A DNA stretch of 64,000 bases from assembly GCF_029433105.1 (NCBI RefSeq), contig NZ_JARNTW010000002.1, forward strand, positions 227,744 through 291,743, given 5' to 3'. Of the stretch, positions 37,130 to 47,125 are shown piece by piece; the first letter of the stretch is position 1, and each line of letters begins with the position of its first letter. Origin of the DNA: Runella sp. MFBS21. Lineage in GTDB: Bacteria > Bacteroidota > Bacteroidia > Cytophagales > Spirosomataceae. The translations under genes and the position numbers were made by a program. The notes under the pieces were generated by a model, which was not told the DNA's origin, ran no database searches, and was given only the letters and a program-made list of their open reading frames with translations.

Positions 37130-37729
37130 TTATTTTAAACCATATTTATCAACAATCGCTTGGCGTTGCTCAGGAAACATCGTTACCCCAAATCGTTTGT
37201 CGAGTGCGGCCATGCGTTTGGCAATAGTGGGATCCAAGGGTGTCAGGTTTTGTTTAGCCATGTCGGCATAGATTTGGTGAAAAAGTTCTTCCAGATATTC
37301 TTCAAAATTCTGGTTAAAATACAAATCCATAAAGCGAAGAGGTTTGTCAGAGGCGTTCCAAAAGGTGTGTACAAGACCTCGTGGACGTAAGTGAAAGCCT
37401 CCCGCCTGTACTTCATATATTTTATCACCCACAAGTACGGAAGCAGTTCCTTCTAATACATAACAGATTTCGTCCAAAGCTTTGTGTAGATGCGGCGGCG
37501 GTCCCATAGTTTTGGGAGCTACGGCTGCTTCAATGCACGAAAACTGATTGTTGGTTTGAGTACTTCTTACCCAAGTACGAATATCCAAGCCTCCTGGGCC
37601 AGGCTCTAATGGCGGAGCAGGTGGTAAATAAAAAGGTTGGAGAATGTCAGGAGGCATGGCAAAAGTATTGCCTGCGGCGGCGACTAACGTCCCTACAATA
37701 CTTGAAACTAAAAATTGATTGCGCTGCAT
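37130..37729 (-). CDS. cupin-domain protein
   Basis: 199 residues with a hydrophobic N terminus (7-22) that looks like a signal peptide or anchor. The cupin core is GPPPHLHKALDEICYVLEG (first motif with H, H and E ligands) and LRPRGLVHTFWNASDKPLRFMDLYF (second motif with H). A helical tail of about 50 residues follows. Metal binding is likely. The reaction cannot be inferred. It lies 25 bp after an NTF2-like gene on the same strand, so the two may be co-transcribed. Confidence 0.85.
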   Translation of the reverse strand: MQRNQFLVSSIVGTLVAAAGNTFAMPPDILQPFYLPPAPPLEPGPGGLDIRTWVRSTQTNNQFSCIEAAVAPKTMGPPPHLHKALDEICYVLEGTASVLVGDKIYEVQAGGFHLRPRGLVHTFWNASDKPLRFMDLYFNQNFEEYLEELFHQIYADMAKQNLTPLDPTIAKRMAALDKRFGVTMFPEQRQAIVDKYGLK

Positions 37730-37754
37730 GGTTGAAAAAGTTATAAATGGTGAA

Positions 37755-38201
37755 TTATTGTTTGGCCTTTGTTACTGCAGTCATATTCACGATTTTCCAT
37801 TCGTTTCCGATTTTTTCCAAAAAACGCCCTTCTACGGTTTCGGTGATTTTATTTTTTTCAATATCTTCCGAATGCTGATTGAATGTAACATAGGCTGCAT
37901 CGCCTTTGATATGTATATTCCAATCGCTACGCGTATTGTTGACTTTACGTGCTTTAGCTTTTGCCCATCGTTCGTCCATTGTTTTCCAGAGCGCATCACC
38001 TGTCAGCAAAATGCCATTATAGAGAAAAGAGGAGTAAGGTGCCTTTACCCAATGACTTAAGTAGGCTTTGTAGTTGGCAGCATCGCTGGCCGCTTTTTCA
38101 GCTTCTATGGTCTTTTTGATAGCTGCTATGTCAGTTGTTTGAGAGGAAGCCTTGCTATACAAAAAAGTGAGTACTAAGAGAGTTAGCATTAATTTTTTCA
38201 T
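37755..38201 (-). CDS. secreted SnoaL/DUF4440-like protein
   Basis: 148 residues from the ATG at 38201, which gives a proper signal peptide (MKKLMLTLLVLTFLYSKASSQ). The frame continues upstream to 38381 but that part lacks coding character. The mature part has the NTF2/SnoaL fold pattern: an N-terminal helix (IKKTIEAEKAASDAANYKAYL), then strands ending GRFLEKIGNEWKIVNMTAVT. Such proteins bind small molecules or act as isomerases. The specific role is unknown. The cupin gene follows 25 bp downstream. Confidence 0.8.
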   Translation of the reverse strand: MKKLMLTLLVLTFLYSKASSQTTDIAAIKKTIEAEKAASDAANYKAYLSHWVKAPYSSFLYNGILLTGDALWKTMDERWAKAKARKVNNTRSDWNIHIKGDAAYVTFNQHSEDIEKNKITETVEGRFLEKIGNEWKIVNMTAVTKAKQ

Positions 38202-38501
38202 GTGTTTGAAACGTTTGAAGTTGGGTATAAAAAATGATTTTAATCCTACAACGCCGCCGCGATTGTTAACTAAAATTGCTACAAATTTTTGGTGTGTTTC
38301 AAGCGAACTGAAGTGAGGAACGGAGGATATTGAGGGAAGGAAGCTGCTTATTGAGTGAATATATCTTTCGCGGTATTTCAAGCTTTTTGAGGCGTTCCCT
38401 CATCTTGTAATACCTTTCACTCAAAAAAAATGGGACTTCGCCAGCTCGTGGTAGTAGGGTGAGCAATAGATGTGTTAAATTTATATCTAAAAGAAAAGTG
38501 A
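38202..38501. other. intergenic region with weak inverted repeat
   Basis: A 300-bp divergent gap between the NTF2-like gene (minus) and the histidine kinase (plus). TTGAGTGAA (38351-38359) is repeated in inverted form as TTCACTCAA (38416-38424). No confident promoter or RNA gene is seen. Confidence 0.4.
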
Positions 38502-40355
38502 ATGAGGAAATGTAATTGGATATTGATGTTGCTGGTCGGAACACAGTTGAGTTTGGGGCAGTCGGCCAACATTGTCCAAGCTCATGATAGTTTGATGAAG
38601 CTTTTGCCTACTTTAAAAGCAGATACTACGCGCATTGATGTATTGAAAGAAATCGGGAAAACTTGGATTTCGAGAGACCCTGCTAAGGCCTTGCAATATG
38701 TGAATGAATCTATCGCACTTGCCCGAAAAATCAAAGACACGCATCGCGTCAAACTCGGATTGCTCAATCTGGGGTATCAATATAATGTATACGGCGAAAG
38801 TGGAAAAGCGATTGAAACGTTGCAAGAAACCTGTCGCTTAGCGCAAAAAGACCTTGATTCTCATACCGCTATGGTGGCCGTGGCCTTTATCTCAACGGCT
38901 TATGTAAAACAGGGAGACTTAGAAAATGCACTTCATTATGCTTGGTTTCCTTATTTTTATTTCCAAAGGCATTATCCCGCAAATTTGGCGTATCTGGAGC
39001 CTTTTATTGGTTCAACCATGAATGTTGGCGAAATCTATTTACACAAAGGGCGCTTAGATTCTGCGTTGTACTATATGCAAAGAAGCTATACCACTTTGAA
39101 AAAAAATATCCCCACCAATCGTTATTTTATTTTTCACATTCCTATGCTAATGGGAGAAATTCATCTTAAACTTCAAAACAAGAAACAAGCTCTGTTTTTT
39201 ATTAATGAAGGTTTGAAAAAGGCTTATGAACTTAGCGATAATACTGGGATTGTGGAAGGACATTTGAACTTAGCCAACTATTATCTCCAAGTCAGTCAGC
39301 CTGATTCTGTCCGTAGGAATGCTCTTTTAGTAATAGAACAAGCTTGGAAGTTGAAGAAATATGAGGCAGTCAGCGAAGCAGGATTATTGTTGAAGACATG
39401 GTATACGGAGCATAAAAACCCTGAAAAAGCGTTGTATTACAGTGATTTGGCCAGTGCTGCTAAAGACAGCCTGACCAATTTTGAAAAAGTAAAACAGGGT
39501 CAGCAATTGAGGTTTCGAGAGCAGCAATACCAACGAGACTTAGCCAATGCTCAAATAGATTATCAAAATCGTTTGGTGAGATATTGGCTCATAGCAGGAT
39601 TGGGAATCGTATTGTTGATTGTGGTGGCATTGTATCTTAACAATCGTCGAAAACAAAAGGATAATCTATTACTAAAAAATGAAATTAAACTTCAAGAAGC
39701 TGAATTTGCCAGCAAAATTGCTGAAACAGAAATGACGGCCTTGCGGGCACAGATGAACCCTCACTTTATTTTTAATTGCCTCAATTCCATTAAGTTATAT
39801 ACGCTTGAAAACGATGCACAGACAGCATCTGACTATTTGACAAAGTTTTCGAGATTGATTCGGTTGGTATTAGAAAACTCACGCTCTGAGAAAGTGACCC
39901 TTGCCAACGAATTGGAAACGCTACAATTGTATATAGAAATGGAAGCTATGCGTTTTAAGAATAAAGTGAAGTATCAACTAGAAGCTGATGATGAGATTGA
40001 CATACACTACATTGATATTCCTCCATTGTTGTTGCAGCCTTACATCGAAAATGCTATTTGGCATGGATTGATGCACAAAGAAGAGGGAGGAACCGTTATT
40101 ATAAAAATTGATTTAGAGCAAGAATATCTCTTACAAGTTAGTATCATTGACGACGGGATTGGCCGAGCGGCAGCGGCTGAGCTTAAAAGTAAATCAGCGA
40201 CCAAGAATAAGTCTTTTGGGCTAAAAATGACGTCCGAACGTATAGAGCTCATTAACCAACTTTACAAATCAAAAACCCAAGTACAGATCGAAGATTTGGT
40301 GGATGACAATGGAAATACCAAGGGTACAAAAGTCATTGTAAAAATACCTGTTTAA
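38502..40355 (+). CDS. TPR-containing sensor histidine kinase, LytS type
   Basis: 617 residues. A signal peptide (1-19, ending SLGQ) is followed by several TPR repeats in the periplasm (about 30-330), one membrane helix (about 353-375, YWLIAGLGIVLLIVVALYL), a coiled-coil linker, and the His_kinase domain with QMNPHFIFNCLNSIKLY (phosphoacceptor H421), the N-box LLLQPYIENAIWHGL, and a true G-box DDGIGR. It presumably phosphorylates the LytTR regulator encoded 2 bp downstream. The TPR domain probably senses a periplasmic protein or ligand. None is known. Confidence 0.92.
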   Translation: MRKCNWILMLLVGTQLSLGQSANIVQAHDSLMKLLPTLKADTTRIDVLKEIGKTWISRDPAKALQYVNESIALARKIKDTHRVKLGLLNLGYQYNVYGESGKAIETLQETCRLAQKDLDSHTAMVAVAFISTAYVKQGDLENALHYAWFPYFYFQRHYPANLAYLEPFIGSTMNVGEIYLHKGRLDSALYYMQRSYTTLKKNIPTNRYFIFHIPMLMGEIHLKLQNKKQALFFINEGLKKAYELSDNTGIVEGHLNLANYYLQVSQPDSVRRNALLVIEQAWKLKKYEAVSEAGLLLKTWYTEHKNPEKALYYSDLASAAKDSLTNFEKVKQGQQLRFREQQYQRDLANAQIDYQNRLVRYWLIAGLGIVLLIVVALYLNNRRKQKDNLLLKNEIKLQEAEFASKIAETEMTALRAQMNPHFIFNCLNSIKLYTLENDAQTASDYLTKFSRLIRLVLENSRSEKVTLANELETLQLYIEMEAMRFKNKVKYQLEADDEIDIHYIDIPPLLLQPYIENAIWHGLMHKEEGGTVIIKIDLEQEYLLQVSIIDDGIGRAAAAELKSKSATKNKSFGLKMTSERIELINQLYKSKTQVQIEDLVDDNGNTKGTKVIVKIPV

Positions 40356-40357
40356 GT

Positions 40358-41110
40358 ATGAAAGCGATTATTATCGACGACGAACCCGACTGTGTAAGGC
40401 TATTGGCTTTGCAGTTGAAAATGTACTGTTCGCAAGTAGAAGTAGTGGCAGAGTGTATCAGTAGCGAAGAAGGACTAAAAGCTATTCGGACTCAACAGCC
40501 CGACGTTGTTTTTTTGGATATTGAGATGCCTAAAATGAATGGCTTTCAACTATTGGAAATGGTAGGTGATTTGAATTTTGCCGTTGTGTTTGTGACTGCA
40601 TATGATAAGTTTGCAGTAAAAGCTTTCAAATTCAGTGCTATTGATTATTTGTTAAAACCAACTGATGCGAAAGATTTGCAAGCAGCAGTACAAAAAGTAG
40701 AACGGAGTCGCCGTACCGATAGCCGTCAGGTAGAATTGCTCAAGCAGCAATTGCTTTCATCCCACAACCCTACGAGAACATTTCCTGAAAAAATCGCATT
40801 ACCCTACCAAAATAGCGTGGTGTTTGTCGAGCTCAAAAGTGTTCTTTATTGCGAAGCTGATAACAATTATACGTTATTGTTTTTGGAAGGTGGACAAAAA
40901 TACTTAGTCTCTAAAACTTTACGAGATATTCAGGATACTCTGGAAGAACGTAATTTCATGAGAGTGAGTCGTCAGCATTTAGTAAACCTTGACAGAATTG
41001 TCAAATTTATGAAAGGTGAAGGCAATTATTTAGTGATGTCCGATGGCTTCACGATTCCCGTTGCTCGTAGTCAAAAAGAGAAACTAATGGAACGATTTGG
41101 GTGGTTATAA
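40358..41110 (+). CDS. LytTR-family response regulator
   Basis: 250 residues. The receiver domain has acidic pocket D7-D8 and phosphoacceptor D54 (VVFLDIEMP), T80 (FVTAYD) and the switch lysine in DYLLKP. The C-terminal LytTR DNA-binding domain contains LKSVLYCEADNNYTLLFL and MRVSRQHLVNLDRI. Such proteins bind paired direct repeats upstream of their targets. Its gene starts 2 bp after the kinase stop, so the two form one operon. Target genes are not visible here. Confidence 0.94.
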   Translation: MKAIIIDDEPDCVRLLALQLKMYCSQVEVVAECISSEEGLKAIRTQQPDVVFLDIEMPKMNGFQLLEMVGDLNFAVVFVTAYDKFAVKAFKFSAIDYLLKPTDAKDLQAAVQKVERSRRTDSRQVELLKQQLLSSHNPTRTFPEKIALPYQNSVVFVELKSVLYCEADNNYTLLFLEGGQKYLVSKTLRDIQDTLEERNFMRVSRQHLVNLDRIVKFMKGEGNYLVMSDGFTIPVARSQKEKLMERFGWL

Positions 41111-41118
41111 ACAAAAAG

Positions 41119-41143
41119 AAAAACCCCGATTTTCGGGGTTTTT
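41119..41143. terminator. bidirectional terminator between response regulator and fusA
   Basis: AAAAACCCCGA and TCGGGGTTTTT form a perfect stem around a three-base loop, with T-runs on both strands. It serves the plus-strand regulator and the minus-strand fusA. Confidence 0.95.
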
Positions 41144-41167
41144 CAGTATATAATCTATAAGGTAATT

Positions 41168-43276
41168 CTAACCTTTTGACTTTGCAATTACGGCTTCTGC
41201 CAAGTTGTTTGGCAAGAATTCGTAGTGAGAGAAAGTCAAGTTGGCAGTAGCACGACCTGACGACATCGTCCGAAGGTCTGTTACGTAACCAAACAACTCT
41301 GACAAAGGTACATCGGCTTTGATAACTTGGGCACCAGCGCGTGAATCCATACCTTTCATGATACCACGACGACGGTTTAAGTCACCTGTAATAGGACCTG
41401 TGTACTCTTCAGGAGTCAATACTTCAACTGCCATGATAGGCTCCAACAATTTTGGACCTGCTTGACGAGCGGCTTCTTTGAAACCTAATTTTGCGGCCAA
41501 TTCGAAAGAAAGTGAATCGGAGTCAACATCGTGGTAAGAACCGTGGAACAAACGCACTTTCATGCTTTCCAATTGGTATCCTGCCAAAGGCCCGTTGGCC
41601 ATTGCTGCTTCGAAGCCTTTTTGTACAGGTTGGATAAATTCGCGAGGAATAGCACCACCTACTACTTCGTTTACAAACTGAAGACCTTTTTTAGGCTCTT
41701 GACCTTGCTCGTGATCGTCACGTGGCCCGAGTTCAAATACGATATCGGCAAATTTACCGCGACCACCCGTTTGTTTCTTATAAACTTCACGGTGTTCGAT
41801 GTTTTTGGTAATCGCTTCTTTGTAAGCTACTTGTGGCGCACCTTGGTTTACTTCTACTTTGAACTCACGACGCATACGGTCGATGATGATTTCTAAGTGA
41901 AGCTCACCCATTCCTTTGATGATGGTCTGACCTGTCTCTTCGTTAGATTCTACTTGGAGAGTAGGATCTTCTTCGATAAGCTTACCGATTGCCTTAGAGA
42001 AGTTGTCTTGGTCAGCGGTTTTCTTAGGCTCAATCGCGTACCCGATTACTGGATCCGGGAATACCATTGATTCAAGAATGATTGGGTTTTTCTCATCAGA
42101 AAGGGTATCACCTGTTTTGATGTCTTTAAAACCTACTACCGCTCCGATGTCTCCCGCTTCCAAACGCTCAATGGCATTTTGCTTATTGGCGTGCATTTGG
42201 AAGATACGCGAAATACGCTCTTTGTTTTCTGAACGGTTGTTCAAAATATAAGAACCTGCTTCTAGTACCCCAGAATAAGCACGGATAAAACACAAACGAC
42301 CTACGTAAGGGTCAGTGGCGATTTTGAACGCTAGAGCAGAGAAAGGTTCATCTACGCTTGGTTTACGAGCGATTTCTTCTCCTGTATCAGGGTTAGTTCC
42401 TTTGATGCTTTCTTTGTCGAGTGGTGAAGGCAACAAAGCCATCACGTAGTCAAGCATGGTCTGTACACCTTTGTTTTTGAAAGAAGAGCCACAAAGCATT
42501 GGTACGATTTTCATGTCAATCGTAGCGGCACGCAAGGCAGTCAAGATTTCGTCTTCGGTGATAGAATCTGGATCTTCGAAGTATTTTTCCATCAACGACT
42601 CGTCGTATTCTGCTACTGCTTCGAGGAGTTTTTCGCGCCATTCGGCGGCTTCTTCCTTCATATCGTCAGGGATAGGTACGATTTCGTAAGTCATTCCTTT
42701 GTCATGCTCGTTCCAAATCATACCGCGGTTGTTGATCAAATCAACCACCCCTTTGAATTGGTCTTCTGCACCGATAGGCAATTGCAAAGGCACAGCATAG
42801 CTACCGAGCATTTCTTTTACTTGCTTGCATACGTTCAAGAAGTCAGCACCAGAGCGGTCCATTTTGTTGACGAATCCCAAACGAGCTACGTTATAGTTGT
42901 TGGCCAAACGCCAGTTAGTTTCAGATTGAGGCTCAACCCCGTCTACTGCACTAAACAAAAACACAAGACCATCTAATACGCGGAGTGAACGGTTTACTTC
43001 TACCGTAAAGTCAACGTGACCTGGAGTATCAATGATGTTGATATGGTACTTGTTATCTCTCCATTTCCAATCTACTGTTGTAGCGGCAGATGTAATAGTG
43101 ATACCGCGCTCTTGCTCTTGCGCCATCCAGTCCATCGTTGCAGCACCATCGTGCACTTCCCCGATTTTGTGGCTTACCCCTGCGTAATAAAGAATCCGCT
43201 CCGTTGTGGTGGTTTTACCAGCATCAATGTGAGCAGCAATCCCAATGTTTCTTGTGAATTTTAAATCACGTGCCAT
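41168..43276 (-). CDS. fusA: translation elongation factor G
   Basis: 702 residues from the ATG at 43276 ([18 protein letters not shown]). The frame continues 32 codons upstream, but the known N terminus starts here. GTPase motifs are [13 protein letters not shown] (G1), RGITI (G2), DTPGHVDF (G3) and NKMD (G4), followed by domains II to V including [12 protein letters not shown] and the [15 protein letters not shown] region. It drives ribosome translocation. A strong promoter lies at 43404-43435. rpsL and rpsG are not upstream, so the usual str operon is broken up in this genome. Confidence 0.97.
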   Translation of the reverse strand: MARDLKFTRNIGIAAHIDAGKTTTTERILYYAGVSHKIGEVHDGAATMDWMAQEQERGITITSAATTVDWKWRDNKYHINIIDTPGHVDFTVEVNRSLRVLDGLVFLFSAVDGVEPQSETNWRLANNYNVARLGFVNKMDRSGADFLNVCKQVKEMLGSYAVPLQLPIGAEDQFKGVVDLINNRGMIWNEHDKGMTYEIVPIPDDMKEEAAEWREKLLEAVAEYDESLMEKYFEDPDSITEDEILTALRAATIDMKIVPMLCGSSFKNKGVQTMLDYVMALLPSPLDKESIKGTNPDTGEEIARKPSVDEPFSALAFKIATDPYVGRLCFIRAYSGVLEAGSYILNNRSENKERISRIFQMHANKQNAIERLEAGDIGAVVGFKDIKTGDTLSDEKNPIILESMVFPDPVIGYAIEPKKTADQDNFSKAIGKLIEEDPTLQVESNEETGQTIIKGMGELHLEIIIDRMRREFKVEVNQGAPQVAYKEAITKNIEHREVYKKQTGGRGKFADIVFELGPRDDHEQGQEPKKGLQFVNEVVGGAIPREFIQPVQKGFEAAMANGPLAGYQLESMKVRLFHGSYHDVDSDSLSFELAAKLGFKEAARQAGPKLLEPIMAVEVLTPEEYTGPITGDLNRRRGIMKGMDSRAGAQVIKADVPLSELFGYVTDLRTMSSGRATANLTFSHYEFLPNNLAEAVIAKSKG

Positions 43277-43403
43277 GGTTTTTGTGATTGTTATTGAATC
43301 TGTTAAGTCTAAATTGCTTAAATTGTGGTGATAAGGCGGGCGGTTTTGCCTCAGAATTAGGCATATACGCACAAATTATGGTACCATTCTGAAAATCAGA
43401 GCG

Positions 43404-43435
43404 CAAAATTAGAGGTTTTACAGCGGAAAACCAAA
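43404..43435 (-). promoter_or_regulatory. promoter of fusA
   Basis: On the minus strand TTTG (43435-43432), a 20-bp spacer, then TAATTTTG (43411-43404) match the Bacteroidota TTTG and TAnnTTTG consensus. The fusA ATG lies 128 bp downstream, leaving a leader of about 120 nt. Confidence 0.72.
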
Positions 43436-43555
43436 CTTAGATTTATACAAATTTGCGGGAAGTGGGTTTTGTTGAGGCACTTACTTTGGCTGACTGAGGA
43501 AAGTTTGTAAATTGCCAGCACTAATTTTATTGCTAACATTCTTTTACTAATTCTT

Positions 43556-43945
43556 ATGCCTTCTATATTCAGCCGTATTGTTAATGGTGAAATCCCTTCT
43601 CACAAAATTGCCGAAACCGACGAATTCTTAGCTTTTTTAGATGTTTTCCCTTGTGCGCCTGGCCATACCTTAGTAATTACAAAAAAAGAGGTCGATTATA
43701 TTTTTGACTTGGAGGATGAGCTATACCAAGGACTGATGAAGTTTTCGAAGCAAGTGGCGGCAGCCGTCGAAAAAGCAATTCCTTGTAAGCGTATCGGCGT
43801 AGCAGTGGTGGGGTTGGAAGTGCCGCATGTGCACGTGCATTTGATTCCACTCAATAGCATGGCCGACATGAACTTCAACAATAAGCTTAAAATGAGCCAA
43901 GAAGAACTTGCCGAAATCGCCGCTCAAATTCGTGCCAAACTCTAA
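43556..43945 (+). CDS. HIT-family nucleotide hydrolase
   Basis: 129 residues. IFSRIVNGEIPSHKIAE is the family N terminus, and the catalytic triad HVHVHL lies at H91, H93 and H95, in which H93 is the usual nucleophile. The family cleaves dinucleoside polyphosphates, AMP-lysine and related nucleotides. Substrate here is undetermined. It is the first of two plus-strand genes, the GT-C membrane protein gene starting 16 bp downstream. Confidence 0.93.
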   Translation: MPSIFSRIVNGEIPSHKIAETDEFLAFLDVFPCAPGHTLVITKKEVDYIFDLEDELYQGLMKFSKQVAAAVEKAIPCKRIGVAVVGLEVPHVHVHLIPLNSMADMNFNNKLKMSQEELAEIAAQIRAKL

Positions 43946-43961
43946 TTCTTGATACTAACTG

Positions 43962-45569
43962 ATGAGTATTCCTAAGACGGCTGACAAATGGGCGGTTGTA
44001 GTGTTTTTCCTAGGTTACTTTTTGGTAGGGCTGTTGTCTTTTCGAGACTATGGTATTTCGTTTGATGAGCTTGTCAATCGTGCCAATGCCGTCGTATCGG
44101 CGCAGTACCTTACCGAATTGGCGGGAATAAAAGCCGATGCTTCAAACAATATCCCTAAGCTACATCAATACCGCGACAAAGACTACGGAGTGGTGTTTGA
44201 GTTGCCACTGCTCTTGGCCGAAAAAGCCCTTCGCCTCAATACCGACAACAAAAGCCAAACTCTTTTCTATTTTAGACATTTTTGTACTTTTTTGGTCTTT
44301 TTTGTAGGTGTTTTCTTCTTCTTCTTGACGGCTTATCGCTGGCTCAAAAATACCTACATTGCGCTTGTTGGTACTATTTTTTTGATACTGACACCGCGTA
44401 TTTTTGCCGAATCATTCTATAATGGAAAAGATGTAGTGTGTTTGGCTTTCTTTATGATTGCCACTTATTTTCTGATAGAGTTTGTGCGGTATCGTCGGTT
44501 TTGGGATGGGGTTTGGTTGGCGTTTTTTACGGCGGTCTCTATCAACATGCGTCCCACTGGACTGATTTTGCCGGTGGTTGCTATGGGTTGGCTGGTCATA
44601 GACTGGGTACAAATTCCCGCTTTCCGTCGCCGAATCTTGCAGATGGGAGCGATTCAGCTAGGACTAGTAATGTTTTTTACGGTGGCATTGTGGCCTTATT
44701 TGTGGGAAAATCCCGTCGCTCATTTTGGGCAGGTCCTCCAAAATATGAGCAAATTCCGCTTTACCTATCCTGTTTTGTTTTTGGGAAAAAATACCCTTGC
44801 CCCCGAACTACCGCGTTATTATGCCCTTCTATATGTACTAATCACTACCCCGATTGTTTATTTATTACTATGGGTTGTGGGTGGTTTTCGTATCATTCAA
44901 AATACCCTAAAAGACATTCACCACATAGGACTTCATCGAGAAGCTATTACTTTTTTAGGACTAAGTGTAGGTCCTTTTGTGGCAGTCGCACTTCTGCATT
45001 CAGTACTCTATGATGGTTGGCGACAGTTGTATTTTGCCTATGGTGCTTTTATGTTGGTAGCGATGAGAGGGCTTGTTTATCTTACCGAAGAAATCCCCCT
45101 ATCGAGATGGCTAAAAACTTCTCTGGTAGTAGTAGCTTCTTTTTATACCTTATATATAGGCTGGTGGATGTACCAAAACCATCCTTATCAAAATGTGTAT
45201 TTCAACACTTTAGCTCCTAGGCCGATTGCTTCTCATTTTGAGCGGGATTATTGGGGATTGTCGTACCGGCAAGCGTTGGAATATATCGCCTCGCACGACA
45301 ACCGGCCTAATCTCAAAGTCATTGCTAACTTAAAGCCTGGCTACCTCAATCAGATGATGCTGAGTGAAAGTGCTAAGAAAAGAATTCATTGCGAGCATAT
45401 CACTCCTGAAGAAAGAAAGCGAAAACACTCTTCGGAATTGGAATGTGATTATTTTATTACAGAATACCGTTATGCCCCTAGTCCTTTTCCTTATGAAAAA
45501 GAACTCTATTCGATTGAAGTAGACGGTTTCAAAATCATGTCAGTTTTTGACGGAAAACCAAAGAAATAA
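43962..45569 (+). CDS. GT-C membrane glycosyltransferase-like protein
   Basis: 535 residues with about eleven to twelve membrane helices. The first loop after helix 1 contains GISFDE (D35, E36), the acidic pair expected in GT-C transferases of the GT39/GT83 type that use lipid-linked sugar donors. The C-terminal 100 residues form a soluble periplasmic domain with two cysteines. It likely transfers a sugar from a polyprenyl phosphate to an envelope acceptor (inference). It follows the HIT gene by 16 bp with no terminator between. Confidence 0.78.
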   Translation: MSIPKTADKWAVVVFFLGYFLVGLLSFRDYGISFDELVNRANAVVSAQYLTELAGIKADASNNIPKLHQYRDKDYGVVFELPLLLAEKALRLNTDNKSQTLFYFRHFCTFLVFFVGVFFFFLTAYRWLKNTYIALVGTIFLILTPRIFAESFYNGKDVVCLAFFMIATYFLIEFVRYRRFWDGVWLAFFTAVSINMRPTGLILPVVAMGWLVIDWVQIPAFRRRILQMGAIQLGLVMFFTVALWPYLWENPVAHFGQVLQNMSKFRFTYPVLFLGKNTLAPELPRYYALLYVLITTPIVYLLLWVVGGFRIIQNTLKDIHHIGLHREAITFLGLSVGPFVAVALLHSVLYDGWRQLYFAYGAFMLVAMRGLVYLTEEIPLSRWLKTSLVVVASFYTLYIGWWMYQNHPYQNVYFNTLAPRPIASHFERDYWGLSYRQALEYIASHDNRPNLKVIANLKPGYLNQMMLSESAKKRIHCEHITPEERKRKHSSELECDYFITEYRYAPSPFPYEKELYSIEVDGFKIMSVFDGKPKK

Positions 45570-45617
45570 TTTCTCTTAGTTTTATAACTAAAAGTAATTA
45601 TGGATAAGATTTTATGA

Positions 45618-45649
45618 TTGGCGCTTGATAGGCTCATGAGCTACATTTG
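45618..45649 (+). promoter_or_regulatory. promoter of the ferredoxin reductase/ferredoxin pair
   Basis: TTG (45618-45620), a 21-bp spacer and TACATTTG (45642-45649) match the Bacteroidota consensus. The reductase ATG is 90 bp downstream. Confidence 0.55.
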
Positions 45650-45738
45650 TGTCTATAAAATGCTTGAGAGTTGCAAATGGACACTTTTGTCAGGCTTTCT
45701 ACTTTTAATTTCTTATTCATTGAAAATTACTAATAGTT

Positions 45739-46743
45739 ATGATTTTGACCGATATTTGTATTATAGGTGCTGGCCCAGTTGGGTTGTTTAGCGTTTTTGA
45801 AGCAGGACTTCTCAAGATGCGTTGCCACTTAATTGATGCATTGCCACAGGTGGGAGGGCAGCTTTCGGAGATTTATCCCCAAAAACCTATTTATGATATT
45901 CCGGGGTATCCTACTATCAAGGCACAGGAGCTGATTGATAACCTAATGGCTCAAATAGCTCCTTTTAAGCCCAGCTTTACTTTGGGTGAAAGAGTCGAAG
46001 CAATCGAGCGTCAGGAAGATGAATCTTTGGTTGTCAAAACTTCCGATGGAACCTTGGTCCACACCAAAGTAGTGGTGATTGCAGGGGGGTTAGGTTGCTT
46101 CGAACCTCGTAAGCCCGAAATTGCTGACTTGGAGACTTTTGAGGGGAAAGGTGTGGCGTATATGGTCAAAAATCCTGAATTATTTAGAGACAAACATATT
46201 GTGTTGGCAGGGGGAGGGGACTCTGCTTTAGATTGGACAGCTTATTTGTCGGAGGTAGCTAAGACTACGACGCTTATTCATAGAAGTGATACTTTTAGAG
46301 GTGCTCCCGACTCAGCCGAAAAGGTGTTTGAGTTGGCCGAAAAGGGAAAGATTAACTTGATTTTGCAATCCAATGTGGTGAGTTTACAGGGTAATGGCCA
46401 CTTAAAGGAAGTAGTAATAGTCGGCAAAGATAAGACCCCACGAGCTATTCGTTCGGATTATTTTATTCCACTTTTTGGACTCAGTCCTAAGCTAGGGCCT
46501 ATTGCAGATTGGGGGCTCAATATTAGTAAATCGGCTATTGAGGTAAATACCTTCGATTACTCTACCAACGTGGAGCGTATCTACGCTATTGGCGACATCA
46601 ATACTTATCCCGGAAAACTCAAGTTGATTTTGACGGGATTTCACGAAGCAGCCATGATGTGCCAAAGTGCTTTTAAGTACGTATACCCCAATCAGCACCT
46701 TAGTTTCAAATATACCACCGTCAACGGTGTTAATGCTTTTTAA
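45739..46743 (+). CDS. ferredoxin--NADP reductase, thioredoxin-reductase-like type
   Basis: 334 residues. FAD motif GAGPVG (10-15), VGGQLSEIYPQKPIYDIPG, and NAD(P) motif AGGGDSALDW (157-166), with the C-terminal AIGDINTYPGKL for FAD. There is no CxxC active-site pair, so it is not a thioredoxin reductase. This is the TrxR-like ferredoxin-NADP reductase class. The [2Fe-2S] ferredoxin gene starts 2 bp after its stop, so the two form an electron-transfer pair. Confidence 0.92.
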   Translation: MILTDICIIGAGPVGLFSVFEAGLLKMRCHLIDALPQVGGQLSEIYPQKPIYDIPGYPTIKAQELIDNLMAQIAPFKPSFTLGERVEAIERQEDESLVVKTSDGTLVHTKVVVIAGGLGCFEPRKPEIADLETFEGKGVAYMVKNPELFRDKHIVLAGGGDSALDWTAYLSEVAKTTTLIHRSDTFRGAPDSAEKVFELAEKGKINLILQSNVVSLQGNGHLKEVVIVGKDKTPRAIRSDYFIPLFGLSPKLGPIADWGLNISKSAIEVNTFDYSTNVERIYAIGDINTYPGKLKLILTGFHEAAMMCQSAFKYVYPNQHLSFKYTTVNGVNAF

Positions 46744-46745
46744 TC

Positions 46746-47063
46746 ATGATACAATTTACCGTAGAAGATAGAGTAGGTCAGCGTCAAGACCTCGAAATCC
46801 CCGAAGGAATCGGGCTAAATCTTATGGAAGTCCTCAAGGCTTCTGAATATCACATCTTGGCTACGTGCGGAGGTATGGCTTTGTGCGCTACTTGTCACGT
46901 AGAAGTACTCAACGGCGGAGACAATCTTCCGCCCATCAATGATGCCGAATTGGATATTCTCGATACCCTTCCTGCGGCTACTTCCTGTAGTCGTTTGGCG
47001 TGTCAGCTACGGGTTGATGAAACGATGATGGGTACTGTATTCAAAATAAAAGGTGAAGAATAA
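46746..47063 (+). CDS. [2Fe-2S] ferredoxin, adrenodoxin type
   Basis: 105 residues. Cluster ligands C41, C47, C50 and C86 follow the C-x5-C-x2-C-x35-C spacing (CGGMALCATC and SRLACQL). Acidic residues DAELDIL after the cluster loop are the usual docking site for the reductase. It probably receives electrons from the reductase encoded 2 bp upstream and passes them to an unidentified acceptor, such as a cytochrome P450 or desaturase. Confidence 0.94.
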   Translation: MIQFTVEDRVGQRQDLEIPEGIGLNLMEVLKASEYHILATCGGMALCATCHVEVLNGGDNLPPINDAELDILDTLPAATSCSRLACQLRVDETMMGTVFKIKGEE

Positions 47064-47125
47064 ATAAATCTAGGTGTTTGACAGCATTCCCATAACATAG
47101 ATCATCACGAATTTAGATGATTCAT

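Noticed and set aside
45739-46743. thioredoxin reductase
   Set aside because: The CxxC redox pair is absent, and a ferredoxin gene follows directly.
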